Notes under the pieces: generated by a model
Told to the model about the DNA's origin: nothing
The model's input: only the letters and a program-made list of their open reading frames with translations
Databases searched by the model: none
Assembly (NCBI GenBank): GCA_033032175.1
Contig: CM065325.1
Span: 2,260,930 to 2,324,929, forward strand
Length of the DNA: 64,000 bases
Reading direction: 5' to 3'
DNA from: Saturnia japonica
Lineage: Eukaryota > Arthropoda > Insecta > Lepidoptera > Saturniidae
In this document: positions 22,816-34,036 of the stretch, piece after piece
Layout of the letters: each line of letters starts with the position of its first letter
Numbering within the stretch: the first letter of the stretch is position 1
Position numbers and translations under genes: made by a program

Positions 22816-23073
22816 CGAGAATATGTCATAACTAATAATGAAATTCATAAAAAAAACCAAAACAACAATACCTAACTTGGACAATTGTGATATCCTCACA
22901 AAACATTTTATTTCTTCTGTCATGTTCTCCACTTTTTTTATCTCTTTATTTAAGAGGCTTTTACAGTTGTGAGTAGGTGTATGCCAGCCTCATCGGAGCA
23001 TATTTTCTCCACTTAATATGTCATTGTATTGACAATTTTATTTAAATTTCGGTTATTCGGTTATTGGGTTTCT

Positions 23074-23243
23074 CTATGAAATTCTCAGTACCAACTCGGA
23101 GTTTGGCTTTGTACCCGATTAATGGCAATAGGCTCGCTCCCTATTACATGGGACCTAGAAAACATACACGGCAAACTATGGGTGTACATTAGTACACCTC
23201 TGCCTAACCCTTCGGAGATACAGGCGTGATAGTATGTTATGTT
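23074..23243 (+). repeat. SINE family B, 5'-truncated
   Basis: Body of the family B SINE without its tRNA-like head: 'attctcagtaccaactcgga', 'ctattacatgggacct', 'ggtgtacattagtacacctc'. Opposite orientation to 2195-2433 and 28247-28506. Confidence 0.65.
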
Positions 23244-25544
23244 TATGTTTTTAAATTGTATTTAACCAGAGTCGGAAATCTCGATAAACAGATATTTCAT
23301 TATTGGAAAGACTGTAAACAATAGTGCATTTTTATTACTATAATAACAAACATTTTAGTTTTAGGATGATTGCAAGACTATTTATAAAGTACAGCACAGC
23401 ATGCGAACATAAAATAACGTAACTATAGTAAGTGTAACAACTTAAATTTTAACAATGAACAATAATGGCTACCTGTCGTTTAAGCATTCTGGAAGCTAAT
23501 TTGAAATAATATCTCTAACACCGATATTAGCTTCAATAATACACGGTATACCTACACTAGTGTGCTAAGTAGGGAAGAAATGGCGATCTTGTCCGAATAC
23601 TACGTAAGCAATTTTAATACAGTGAACAACCCTTATCAATGAACCGCCGCCGCCAATTACTCTTTATTAGTCAAGTTATTTAAAGGCATACGCCGTGATA
23701 ATAGCAAACAATAGAACACGTGACACTTGTTTTTAATTGTACGAGCACACAGTATCTATTTTATAAAACCGTTGCTGATATTTGACTAATGTAGCATAAC
23801 ACCATCCATATAAATACATAGTATAATAAAACAGTACAGCCGGCAGCACGCGTGTGCACTATCTAGCAACGAGCAATGCCCGAAAGCTCGGTGCGGGGCA
23901 ATTAAATTTTATGAGTCCTCGCCGTATCGTAAACTGTGGCGCATTCTATTCGTACGCGAACCAATCGAATTTAATTATAATTAAATGTGTTTAATTTAAA
24001 TCACCAGTATAATAAGACCGGCTTTTGATGTTACTTGTATATGTATGTATATCTTGTGTGTGTCTGTTAGTGATCGGGAAACTTCTGAATGACTTGACCG
24101 ATTGAGCTTGTATTCACTTATTTTTTTTTTATTAAATAAATTTTGTTTTATCGAGATGATGGTTCATAACTATGTAAGGATCCGATAGATGGCACTGTTG
24201 TCGAACCAATAACTATTGAATACGACAGAACAACTGCTGTATATTAAGTTAATCTTATTCTTCTTCAAGTATATACATAGAAACATCAACAGATTAGAGA
24301 TACCTACGATTTCTATTAAATCTCTGTATTAACATGACATAATGAAATGAATCGCGGCGTCACATTAAAAAAAATGAGTATAATTAAAATAAATATAATA
24401 TTATCCTAAATAACATAACAAAAACATCATAACTTCAATTAACAAAAAATACTCCAAGTCCACAAATACTTGGATGGAAAAGCTTTAAAAAATAGAAAAC
24501 GCCAATTTACATTTGAAACATGCAGCCAAAAAAAAGAAATCATGAAGTTAATAAAAACAATTAAATGACTCTTTCGAAAACCTTGGCTGATTGCGTTACT
24601 GTGTTATTCATATTGGGTGTCGATATCAAAACAATATAAGTGTCTATCATAAATCAAACATCTCCCTAGCAATCTATCATTTCGATCAAATGTATTAATT
24701 AAGTATAGAAATCGCGAGGTATTGTCTATCGTGAGTCGAAATAACTTTCTTACAAAACATAATCCGCACTGTATTTACACCAACTTAACTGTGGTGTCGA
24801 TATCTGTGGATATCTCATTTGAAATAATGAGACAGTAAATGAAGGATCTTTATGAATATGTAAAAAATAACACAAACTTTTTTGGAGTGAACCGACTCCA
24901 AGAGAACCCTAGGAGCTCATAAAAATGTGTGTTATGCAAAAAAAAATTGTTTACTATAATGTAAAAATTTAGATGTAAAAAATTTCCGTGAATAAATTAT
25001 AAATTTTTGTCATAATAAATAAACAAAGCCTATTTTTATTTATTTAAGACAATTCCAGTTTTGAACAAAATAATCTAGCTATTTGTCAATTGCTTACTCA
25101 ATATTATTGTGTATAGAAATAAATTTATAGCTTATTCATGTTACACTCAAAATTTTGACATTTTATGGGAAATTATGTACATAAAAAACTTTTGAATATA
25201 ACCGCATCGTTCCTTTTGTAAAAGACATCAACGATACCCCTTGACTGTTTATTATTTCCAATTAATAATTTTCATTCGTACACTTAAAAACTGTTAATTA
25301 ATGATAAAAAAAAATTATGATATCAATTATAACAGTATTATAAACAAATTTTGAAATAAATTTTATTTTAAATACGTATAAAAAGAAAATATACAATTAT
25401 TAAATAAAATTAAATATTATATTTCAAATTCGTAGCTTACAGTATAATTTCCGAATTTCACAAATTAATTGATTTTTATATCAGTGCAGTTTTGTCTGTA
25501 CATGCTATACATATAATAAGTATAGAATACACACATAATAAAAA
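23244..25544. other. AT-rich, gene-free stretch
   Basis: About 2.3 kb without any frame of coding character. A small GC-richer patch at about 23840-23960 has no repeat or motif I recognise. 24900-25540 is extremely AT-rich. Confidence 0.5.
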
Positions 25545-26050
25545 ATTGACAGTCTGTCTGTTGGTATGTTTGGATTTTCTCGAATACAGCTTCACCGATT
25601 TTTAGAAAGTTTTGTTATTCGCCTATTAATTGCGGAATGGCATATACTTCCGCGTACAAAATTTGATGAAAATCAGGCTAACCGTTTTTGAGTTAAATCC
25701 AGACAGACAGATGGATAATTTTGACGTGACAACGTCTTATAAATTGGTTTGCCGGGTGACACTTCAAGAAACTGCGTTACGCTCCGCTCACGTTATGCGC
25801 TCACAATGAGAGCGAGTGAGAGGCACGCGTCCCTTCCACTCGGGCATGGTTAGCCCGCCTAAGAGCGAGAGAGACAGACATAAAGTCGTTGTCACGTAAA
25901 ACTTTCGCCCGTATACCGACTTTACAGGCAACCATTTTTTTTGTTTAATGTCATATTCGTGTACATTGTCCGTTATAATAAATAACTAGCAGGATATTTG
26001 AAAACAAACACACGTACAAACAGAACTATAGATTTATTCATATAGATTAA
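25545..26050 (+). repeat. Old LINE tail interrupted by a MITE
   Basis: Begins 'gacagtctgtctgttggtat', includes 'acttccgcgtacaaaattt' and 'aaccgtttttgagttaaatc', and resumes after 25900 with 'tcgtgtacattgtccg' and 'aactagcaggat'. A 174-bp palindrome-ended unit (25724-25897) sits in the middle. Confidence 0.5.
25724..25897. mobile_element. MITE-like element
   Basis: Ends in perfect inverted 11-mers 'acgtgacaacg' (25724-25734) and 'cgttgtcacgt' (25887-25897). The core is much GC-richer than its surroundings ('gctccgctcacgttatgcgc', 'gagagcgagtgagaggcacg'). No ORF. Superfamily not assigned. Confidence 0.55.
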
Positions 26051-26509
26051 AAGCATTACCTATGTATTATTTAACTATAAATTGATAAATCTTACTGTTA
26101 ATACCGAACAGTTAAAAAGGACTGTTACGAGGATAATATGTTAGAAAGCAGACTATTATAGTACAATCATACGAGAACGATCTCATTTGCAAAGACACCT
26201 TGGCGATATATCTTTTGAATACATGTTAATTAATTCCATACATTGTCAATTGTATGGTAATTGTAAATGTTAATAAAACAACATTGCCTCAAAAATTAGG
26301 ACATTAACAATTAATAACCCTACAATACCGGTTAATAAAATAATTTCTTTTTTAAGCAAATAAAGAATAACTTTGGTAACAAACGGAAAATCAACAACGA
26401 AAATTAAATACCTGTCAATATTCGAATTCAAAAAGATTTTCGTCACCGGTATACATGTATAGGAGTTTGTTAAAGTTATCTTAAATAAGACGATGTCCGG
26501 CCGGGCACA
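26051..26509. other. AT-rich, gene-free stretch
   Basis: The 128-aa - strand frame beginning in the GC pocket at 26656 runs through here into low-complexity hydrophobic residues. I treat it as chance. Confidence 0.4.
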
Positions 26510-26640
26510 TATTAATGAGGGCAGGTAGAAGGCGCGGGCAGGCTGCGAACCGGGGGCGTTCGGTGGTCCGCGGCCGGGGTGGCTCCGCCGCGCCGTTGTC
26601 ATGGCAACGCGACGCGGCCTCGGGCGCGGTAATACAACGA
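26510..26640. other. CpG-rich pocket with X-box
   Basis: About 130 bp of very high GC with many CpGs, containing the RFX-type palindrome at 26595-26608. It looks promoter-like, but no coding exon is recognised on either side. Confidence 0.45.
26595..26608. promoter_or_regulatory. Candidate RFX X-box
   Basis: 'gttgtcatggcaac' fits the RFX-factor X-box consensus (RYYNYY then RRNRAC half sites, closest to GTTNCCATGGNAAC) with both half sites intact. X-boxes are known in animals to drive ciliary genes. Here the target gene is not visible. A single 14-bp match inside a CpG pocket is suggestive only. Confidence 0.45.
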
Positions 26641-27401
26641 AGGCTACAATGCTCACGGATCAGGGATCGGGATAGAGATGCGACAACATATGGTAATTAT
26701 CCGGGATGAAGCTTAACAACCTACCCCGTTCTTTTAAGCTGAAGTGTCTGAGTTTGATCCTCGACGGAACCGAGTTCATTGAAGAATTGGATTATTTTTT
26801 TATGAAAATAGCTGAATTTAAATACACTTTTAATTTTCTATACATGCGTTAATTATAAATATATTACGTTTTTTACATAAAGCTTTAGGATATTTGAAAA
26901 CATGTGGATACTTACATGCTGTAAGATCCAAATGATCTAAATCAAGATTTATCCTTAAAACCTTCGGAAAAAAGATATTTTTACATAAATAATAATAGAA
27001 GAAGATTTGTATAATAACTTTCCTTATAAATTTAAAAATTATTTCAACGAAATTCCGGATTCACGATCAGCAAAGGACAACCCTAAAATCGCGACGAGAA
27101 CTCGGCAGCCACCCCCAGCTCGCGAACTCGTGCGGGCGGTGGATCGTGGAACGAGGGAGGGAGACCCGAGCACGGTCAGTACGTGCCAGGACAAAAAAAC
27201 CCTGCTGACCCACGTCCAGAGGCCATAAAGCGCCGGCGAGCGTAATAAGCTCCCCTTTGCTTGGCTTGCTTTCTCGCAAATGGTGCTCAAAGGAACACCG
27301 TTCTCGCGTTCTAATTTCGTTGCCATTTGATTTGGACTCGCAAAAGTCCGGTCGAGCTATCGATTCTACACTATTCAACGGGTTCGCCTAACTACCTATA
27401 C
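26641..27401. other. Gene-free stretch
   Basis: Contains a moderately GC-rich patch at 27085-27240, where + and - strand frames of 73-103 aa overlap without recognisable content. No splice structure supported. Confidence 0.35.
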
Positions 27402-27851
27402 CAGGGGCGAGCAACCTTTTTGATCAAAGGTCCAATTTAAATTTAATTTTTTTGGTGGGCCGCGGCCGGACCGCACATAGATAATCTCTTATTAGTAATT
27501 TACTAAACTTTATTCATAATAATTATTGGAATAAAAAAAATATAAATAAAAAAAGTAAAGATTTCATATACATCAGACGCATCGCGTCCGTTTGCATGTT
27601 TGAACAAGTCACCGACAAGTGTGTATCTTGTCACAAAAAAATCGCGCTGACGTTGCGCGTTTGTATTGCATGTTTAAAAACGTCATCGACAAGTATTCGC
27701 CATAAAAAAATATTACAGTTTAGAATATACTACCATTTTATTATAATTAATTTAATAGCAATATATTGATGAAAGGAAGTCGATAAAATAAATTCAATTT
27801 AAGAAATGCTTGGCGGGCAAATTGTGGCCACGGGCGCGGTTGCTCACCCCA
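27402..27851. mobile_element. hAT-like MITE
   Basis: 450 bp. The left end 'caggggcgagcaacc' and right end (reverse complement) 'tggggtgagcaacc' form hAT-like terminal repeats. Flanking 8-mers 'acctatac' (27394-27401) and 'atctacac' (27852-27859) differ by two transitions, consistent with an aged 8-bp target duplication. The inside holds two diverged roughly 60-bp units ('ttgcatgtttgaacaagtca' / 'ttgcatgtttaaaaacgtca'). No transposase. Confidence 0.65.
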
Positions 27852-27944
27852 ATCTACACCATTAGGTATTTATGTTTAAACTTTTGTTCTATCAGATGAA
27901 TATAATTATTCTAGGATTATTCACACGACAATAATAATTGTGTC

Positions 27945-28040
27945 CGATTTTTCTTACGACCTGACTACATCGTTAGCCTTTAGGGCCCTAGAGCCATTAG
28001 AGGCTTTTATAGCTTCACTGTATCAGACCGGTTCACGACC
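27945..28040 (+). repeat. Dispersed repeat fragment
   Basis: 'cgacctgactacatcgttag', 'agggccctagagcc' and 'ggcttttatagcttcac' match 11525-11615 (+) and the reverse of 35296-35365. Probably pieces of one LINE or SINE family. Confidence 0.5.
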
Positions 28041-28246
28041 AAAATATTATACTAGATGTAACACAGTAACACCCTACACTCACCATAGAGGCACGGTCAG
28101 GCGTGTGGCGTTCCGTGACCACACGGAGTACATTCAGTAACCAAGCGGGGAGGCAGGCACCAGTACCCGAGTGGAACACGACCAACGTATAATACATAAT
28201 GATAACCTCAAAATGACTCTACTTTTATAGTATTTTTGGAACAAAT

Positions 28247-28506
28247 ACCATCATAATGTACCATCACTCTTGTATCCCCAAAGAGTTAGGCAGAGGTGTA
28301 CATGTAACTGTGGGTGTACACAGTTCACCGGATGTTTTTAGGTCCCATGTAATAGGGGGCGACCTATTGCCAGTAATCGGGCACAAAGCCAAACTCCGAG
28401 CTGCTACTGAGAAATTTATAGAAAACCCCAATAACACTTTGCTCGACCTAAGAATCGAACCCAGGACCTTGAGCATAGTAGTCGCGCTTCGGACCACTAG
28501 GCTAAA
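28247..28506 (-). repeat. tRNA-derived SINE (family B), full copy
   Basis: On the - strand the head is 'tagcctagtggtccgaagcg' (box A-like), followed by 'gggttcgattctt' (box B). Body as at 2195-2433. The 88- and 83-aa frames on both strands are within the SINE. Confidence 0.7.
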
Positions 28507-29499
28507 CATAAACAAATATTAAAAACGCGTCATTTACATTATCTCATAGGTGGCGTGATTAACGTGTGATTAACTAACTATTAGAACTAACTTTACTAAA
28601 TTTCAGAATTGCTTATTCTTAGAAATGATGTGAATCTTAAGAAAAAAGTGTAAGGGCAATTAAATGGATAATTGCACAGTGTACAATTTTTGACTGAGCT
28701 ATTTTTATCATAAAACTAACTGTTTCGCTAAAAAATCCAAAATTCCCATTTTTGAGAACTTGGCCTTGCATAAAAAAATTTTGCAGACACATGGGGATCG
28801 AAGGGAACTTTTCACAATTTCATTATATTGTTGTACCTAACGTTCATGTAAATTTTCAGCTTCTTGGGAATTCATACAAGAGTGAATGTCTTTAACCGGA
28901 CTATACTGCGTAAATCAATGCGTTAAAAACTGTATGTATAATCATCACAAAGACATGGTAGTTCGATAACATTAAAAATTACTATCCCAAATACAAAACA
29001 CCTAAACTATGATAATCATCTTTAACTGTTTCTTTTAGCAAAGTTCACTTGTCTTATTTATTAGAACTCATTAAAAGCTTTCTATACGATATCAACAGGT
29101 GGCGCTATGCGTTTCAATATCTGCAAAAGTTTGGAACTTAATAATTAATATAACGACCAAATTCATTTGACACTCGAGACCGCTAGCAATTTTCTTTTTT
29201 GCAGATAAATTTTATACACTAACGGGGGAATGAGTAAATCATTTCAAAATGGTTATTCTTCAGTTATTGTTATTATCACAGTACATTAGGTTTAGAATAA
29301 GTATGTATTTTATTCTGATCCTTACAATGCCTAATCTATAAACTGTGCAGATAGATATTTTTATACAAGCTTAATTAATATTTTGTAATACTCGGTAATA
29401 ATTAGATTAAACAATCAAATTAATTAAATAATCACACTTTACTCAGTAGTCCGTTCCATTGAACCGAAGTTCCGGAACCACACTTTGTTTAGTTTCCGT
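28507..29499. other. Upstream region of the THAP gene
   Basis: AT-rich with no repeat recognised. The last part (29450-29500) contains 'aagttccggaacc' and may hold the promoter of the gene that follows. A TATA box is not obvious. Confidence 0.4.
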
Positions 29500-29608
29500 T
29501 TGTCGTTCGTCGGACGTAGTGCGCAGTCGTGTTGCGGAGCAAATTCTAATAAAAATATTGAATTACGCTACCCAAGAGTCTTGTTATACTTGAATAATAC
29601 GGTTTTTG
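29500..29608 (+). other. Probable 5' UTR exon of THAP gene
   Basis: A GC-richer segment ('gtcggacgtagtgcgcagtc') ends at 'tttttg|gtaagta' (donor 29609). The matching acceptor 'tttttatttcag' ends at 29919, 38 bases before the start codon, so a 311-bp intron would separate a non-coding first exon from the coding part. The 5' boundary is a guess. Confidence 0.5.
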
Positions 29609-29957
29609 GTAAGTACCAACAATTATTACTACATGAAACGTAACAGTAAGGCGGAATATCAAAAGATTATTACATTTTCGCTACGTACAATTATACGACA
29701 CCAAGTAACTAGGTTAACAACGCTCGTCTCGTTCTAACACTTAGCCGAACGGCATATTAAAAAGAGTTGTCGTGATACACTATTTAAAATCACATGAAAT
29801 ATAGATGTTGTAAACACCATAATCTAACCTGTTTGTAGTTAGTTACCTTATTGTTTTTTATGTTTATATACTTAAAGAGATTTAAAAAATTAAACAGTTA
29901 ATTTTGTTTTTTATTTCAGGTTTAATCACTGTACGTCACACAGATACGGATATAATT

Positions 29958-30927
29958 ATGCCATCGTGTGTATTTCGTTATTGTAAGAATACATCAAAAA
30001 ATGTCAACAAATCTTCGGAAATAACTTTCCATAGGTAAGTTTCTGTCTTCAGAAAATTTTAGATTCTTCTACAGATGAAATTTTAATTGTTGGTTAATGA
30101 TATACTGTGATTTAATTAGGCTTGAAGATTGCTGGACTCCAAAAGTAAAAAAGTGTAAAAAAAATTAATATAAAATATAATTTAAAATATGAAAACTTAT
30201 TTTAACTATTTTTAGTATTCGTAGTAGATAAATTCATAAGTTTAAGTCAAAATGTAAAAAATTAAGAATGGTCGAGAGATAAACCATCAGTTTTATCTAT
30301 ATACTCATGCCATAACTTTACCAGGGTATTCGGAAAGAATAAAGCCTAACTTCTTTCTCTCCTCGTAACCTTTTTCGCTTCTTTACTTTTTAGTTTCCGT
30401 AGACTAAATTCATTTCATTTCAAAATATTACGTTTTTTAGGTTTTTACGTCCAGGTCAATCAAAAAGAGAGGAATGGATTATGATTATTCAAAACAATAG
30501 AAGCGAGGACACATGGCTGCCTTCGTTACATTCCTGTATCTGTTCTGTACATTTTAAAACTGATGATTTTTACCTGACGAAGACTGGCAGGCGTTTCTTA
30601 AAAAAATCAGCAGTTCCGTGCAGCGACCCATTAGAGCTTACCCCTAAGGATCGACGCAATTCTACAACGTCTTTAGATAACGAAGAAATGTCAGACTCGG
30701 AATCACTTCTAGACTGCCCCCAGAGAATTCAATTGAAAAACGATTTAAGAAAAGCACTCGACGCGAAGGAAGCGCTCACAAAAAAAGTTAAAATGCTACA
30801 GCGACAAAACAAATATCTCAAACGGAAAAATGAAAAGTTAACAACAATGGTAAAAGACTTGAAAAAAAATTCTACGGCTAAAAACAAAATCTTATTAAAT
30901 ATAAAAGAAGAAGTAGACACTGACTGA
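29958..30927 (+). CDS. THAP-domain protein (two coding exons)
   Basis: Coding exons 29958-30034 and 30441-30927 joined across a 406-bp GT-AG intron ('ATAG|gtaagt' to 'tttttag|GTTTTT') give 187 aa. Residues 1-85 form a THAP zinc-binding DNA-binding domain: the C2CH set is C4, C9, C60 and H63 ('CICSVHF'), with W38, P30 and the AVP box at 83-85. A basic linker follows. Residues about 121-170 are a charged coiled coil ('KVKMLQRQNKYLKRKNEKL') likely to dimerise the protein. Length and layout resemble THAP1-like factors and also the N-terminal part of P-element transposases, but no catalytic domain or terminal repeats are nearby. It is expected to be nuclear and to bind DNA; targets are unknown. 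The ATG is chosen because the domain starts 4 residues before C4. A 148-aa frame starting at 30481 is only exon 2. Confidence 0.85.
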
Positions 30928-31317
30928 ATTAACAATTCACCGATGGACTTTTTTGCTTGATAGATTTAGCGTTATGAACACAATCTTATTGATGTAAAGT
31001 GGTGATGACGTGGCTCCATTGAGCGATTATGTACTAGAGACGTTACTTCAACTAAATTGTTTGAAACACGCGTTCCGCGCATTTATTGCGACTACGCGTT
31101 TGAGTGCTAAATTTTACTTCATAAAAATACCTTCATGTATTGCTTCATGTGCACTTAAACAACTCGAGAAATACGAGTAAAAGTCAAGGAGTGACATTCC
31201 ATCAGTAAGTTCAATGTATTAATTAAAGCGCGCGCCCCACGCTCCGCGGTTTTAACTGGAGCACAAATTTTATTCGTTATAGCTGTTCTAGTACGTAGTA
31301 CATAAATACCTTAATGT
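30928..31317 (+). other. 3' flank of the THAP gene
   Basis: Likely 3' UTR at first. A variant poly-A signal 'attaaa' at 31222-31227 is a candidate, and the first canonical AATAAA is only at 31799, beyond a SINE. No other gene. Confidence 0.35.
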
Positions 31318-31545
31318 ATGACCTAAGATGATAACACGCTAAGCCTAATGGGAGGTTGGTTTTAAAATGCAACTGCTGGAACACACCTATAGGTACTTAG
31401 CAACAGATTTTCAACTTGAGGGTGGTAGCTAGCCAGACGGGCCGTAGAAAGTGCCCAACTACCATGCTATGGCTTCATAACGATGTTTTCCTTCACCGCA
31501 AGCTCAGCCTCATTGCAAGGATTCGAACTTACACTGAGCCTTTTC
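31318..31545 (-). repeat. SINE family A, reverse copy
   Basis: 'aacacgctaagcctaatggg', 'ggtggtagctagccagacgg' and 'accatgctatggcttcata' match family A in reverse. Box B survives as 'ggattcgaac' on the + strand near 31520. Confidence 0.7.
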
Positions 31546-32200
31546 ATTTAATCACTTAAATAGTGAAGACAGAAAAAAGTGTATGCTTGTACGTATGTGA
31601 TGTACCAAGTTAGAATTTATAAATTTTTTTTTTTCTTTATGTGAGGCTTAAAACATCCAGTGTAAATAATATATTTTCACCATGGGGGTTAGCCGCCGGG
31701 GGTGCGAGTACTGCTAAGCTGGTTTAAGTTAACGGACATTCACATGTACGTACACACGCTATGTGTATCTCAATTGAGTCTGTTAATAATTCGATGTGAA
31801 TAAACAAATACTAATTTCTCCATAATAAAACAATAAGTTTAGTCAGCAACTACATAATGTAGAGTTTTTTTTACAAATGTGCGTGTGCATCGTACATTTT
31901 TACTCTCATTATATTTTTATATATCGCACCTTAAAAAGTCTAACTTCAAAAACATTGTTTAAAAAAAAAACTCATTCGAAATACATTCCAAATGAAAATA
32001 CTTTAATACGATAAAGAAAAATTAAATATGTATTATATTCTGTCGTTTGGATCTTTGCGTAAGTTTGATTCACACTTAAGCCGATTTTATTTATTAATAA
32101 AGATGATAATTGAACTAATTAAAAACAACAAAGAAATCTGTTGGCCAATAGCAAGTCATCACGTTTTAAAACCTTTAGTAGTTATAAAAAATGTTAACAT
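31546..32200. other. AT-rich, gene-free stretch
   Basis: No recognised repeat or coding sequence. Includes the AATAAA at 31799. Confidence 0.4.
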
Positions 32201-32700
32201 TAACTATACTAGTACAACTTCCATTACTGCTGATAATAACAATAACAAACATTTACACAGCGAAGCACCTTCTAGCTTAAACCACACTTTAGTGGAAAGG
32301 ATCCATTTTATACTACCTACACAGCTGATTGAAACGTTTGCTTGCCCGCACTTTAAAAGAGTTTTGCCTGTAGTTAGATGAAGAATAAGGAACATGTAGT
32401 AAAGAATAAAGGCGAGTTAGTTTTCCCGGGGCATTAAATAGAGCTTCGTTAAAAGATCAGGACTATCAATATGTATCATTATTTAAAAAAATTAACATCA
32501 AGTTGAAGTCAATAATTTCGCGCCTGTTTGATAGTGGTAATATATGGAATTTCTTACAAAGCTTAAAATAATTCTTCGACTGATAGGGCACTTTTTGATG
32601 AAAACATAGATATTTCATAAATATCTTTTGAATACTCTCAATACGGTCAATATACGTATGATAGCATGTATTCCTTAATTGAGACACGTATTCCAGATGG
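32201..32700 (-). mobile_element. Jockey-type LINE fragment (RT C-terminal region)
   Basis: On the - strand 'LEYVSQLRNTCYHTYIDRIE' and 'IQKIFMKYLCFHQKVPY', then 'LPLSNRREIIDF', fit the region just after the reverse transcriptase of Jockey/CR1 LINEs. A one-base shift near 32470 leads to 'IDSPDLLTKLY', after which the frame decays. It corresponds to a part slightly upstream of the fragment at 11112-11438. No functional product. Confidence 0.65.
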
Positions 32701-33356
32701 CTTCGTACAAAATTGCAATAAAGAATTATTTTATTATTATTATTTTTATATTTGTTGTGTAACTTTTGTACTGAATTGCACTAATATGAAACCAAGTTGG
32801 CAACCCTATATTTTTTATGATACACTTATAATATTTACTATAGAAAAAAAGAGCATGTTTCTTTTGAAAATTGAAATATACAAAGAAAATTAAATATAAA
32901 TTATAGTTTATAGTACATACATAAGTTATCAGTATAGAAAATAAATACTTTAAATTTACGTATTTATTTCATTTCCATAATAGAGGTACATTTTAGTTTT
33001 CCAAATATTCAAAGGTTTGTATTGATTCCATTTGTATAGTTTATATTAAATATACACAGAGACACATAAAACATAATGTAACTTTATAAAAATGCCACGT
33101 AGCTTGCATCGGCGCATCTGATTTCCTACTCTTTGAAAATTGCCCACCAGAACGGTGCATCGCATACCTGACGGACGTGACCCACCGTTTCTATTTTGTT
33201 TTACGATAAATGTAAATTAATAATATATAATACGATAAATACCGCATTAACTAATGAATTAGGTACCCAAACAACATCCCGTACACGGCCTTTTTATGTC
33301 TTTTCGTAGGAATAGATAAAACCTGTAATTTTACTGTGTTTTAATGGGTGTTAGGT
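32701..33356. other. AT-rich, gene-free stretch
   Basis: Nothing recognised. Confidence 0.4.
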
Positions 33357-33597
33357 AGGGTTCACAACCTAAAGCACAGTAGTTATCGTACCAGCAACGT
33401 CGAAATTATCGTATTTCCGTATATTTGACCAAAATTATTGCACTTTACCGATTTCTGCTCCAGAGGACCTATTTTTAAAATTCTTGGAAAGTTAAAATTA
33501 TCTTAATTTCGTATAATTTCAAAATTTGCCATCTTAGGAGGGCAAACAATAATCGTAGTCGTACATGTACGATAGTTATCGTACGGTTGTGAACCCA
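33357..33597. mobile_element. hAT-like MITE
   Basis: Ends 'agggttcacaacc' (33357-33369) and 'ggttgtgaaccca' (33585-33597) are inverted repeats of 12 bp of the hAT type (cagggttcncaacc). Near the right end 'gtacgatagttatcgtac' is itself palindromic, and 'agttatcgtac' occurs also near the left end. The 8-bp target duplication is unclear. No ORF. Confidence 0.6.
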
Positions 33598-33699
33598 CTC
33601 GTAGGGGGGGCAATAATTGTGGCTGACTGAAGCGCGACCACCATAAAGCACACATAAGGAATATCGCGTTCCGTGATCAGCCAGTACAGACATATAAAG

Positions 33700-34036
33700 T
33701 AATGAAGTCGTGGTGGTCTAGCGATTTCGACCGCACGGAATATCGGAATATCCATTCGATGTCCGCAGGTTCGAACCCTGCATCTACCAACGAATTTTTC
33801 GGAATTCGCATACATTTACTCATTGAAATTGGTAACACTATCGGCTGACGATCAAGGAAAACATTGTAACAGTACCACTGTATGTGAGGAAAATATATAA
33901 CTGTTGATTTCTCGGTGTTTGAAGACTACCAATACGTCGTGGACTGGCGTGTTGATGAAGCCTTTGCCTTCCCTTGGAAAGAGGCCGTTGCCCAGCACTG
34001 GGACACAAACAGGCTGATATTATTATTATTGTATTT
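33700..34036 (+). repeat. tRNA-derived SINE (family C)
   Basis: 'gtggtggtctagcg' (box A-like) and 'ggttcgaaccctgc' (box B, about 33769-33782) form a tRNA-like head. It is followed by a body ending 'gagaccgttgcc'-like sequence ('gaggccgttgcccagcactg') and an (att)n tail. The acceptor stem does not pair, so it is not a functional tRNA gene. A headless relative lies at 56945-57160. The 85-aa frame at 33915 runs through the SINE body and tail. Confidence 0.75.

Noticed and set aside
26270..26656. 128-aa - strand ORF
   Set aside because: The start lies in the CpG pocket and the rest is low-complexity hydrophobic sequence from AT-rich DNA; not protein-like as a whole.
30729..30935. 68-aa - strand ORF
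   Set aside because: Antisense shadow of the coiled-coil part of the THAP gene.
33700..33790. Possible tRNA gene (good box B, CTAGCG box A)
   Set aside because: The 7-base acceptor arms do not pair, the anticodon region cannot be folded, and a SINE body with (att)n tail follows.
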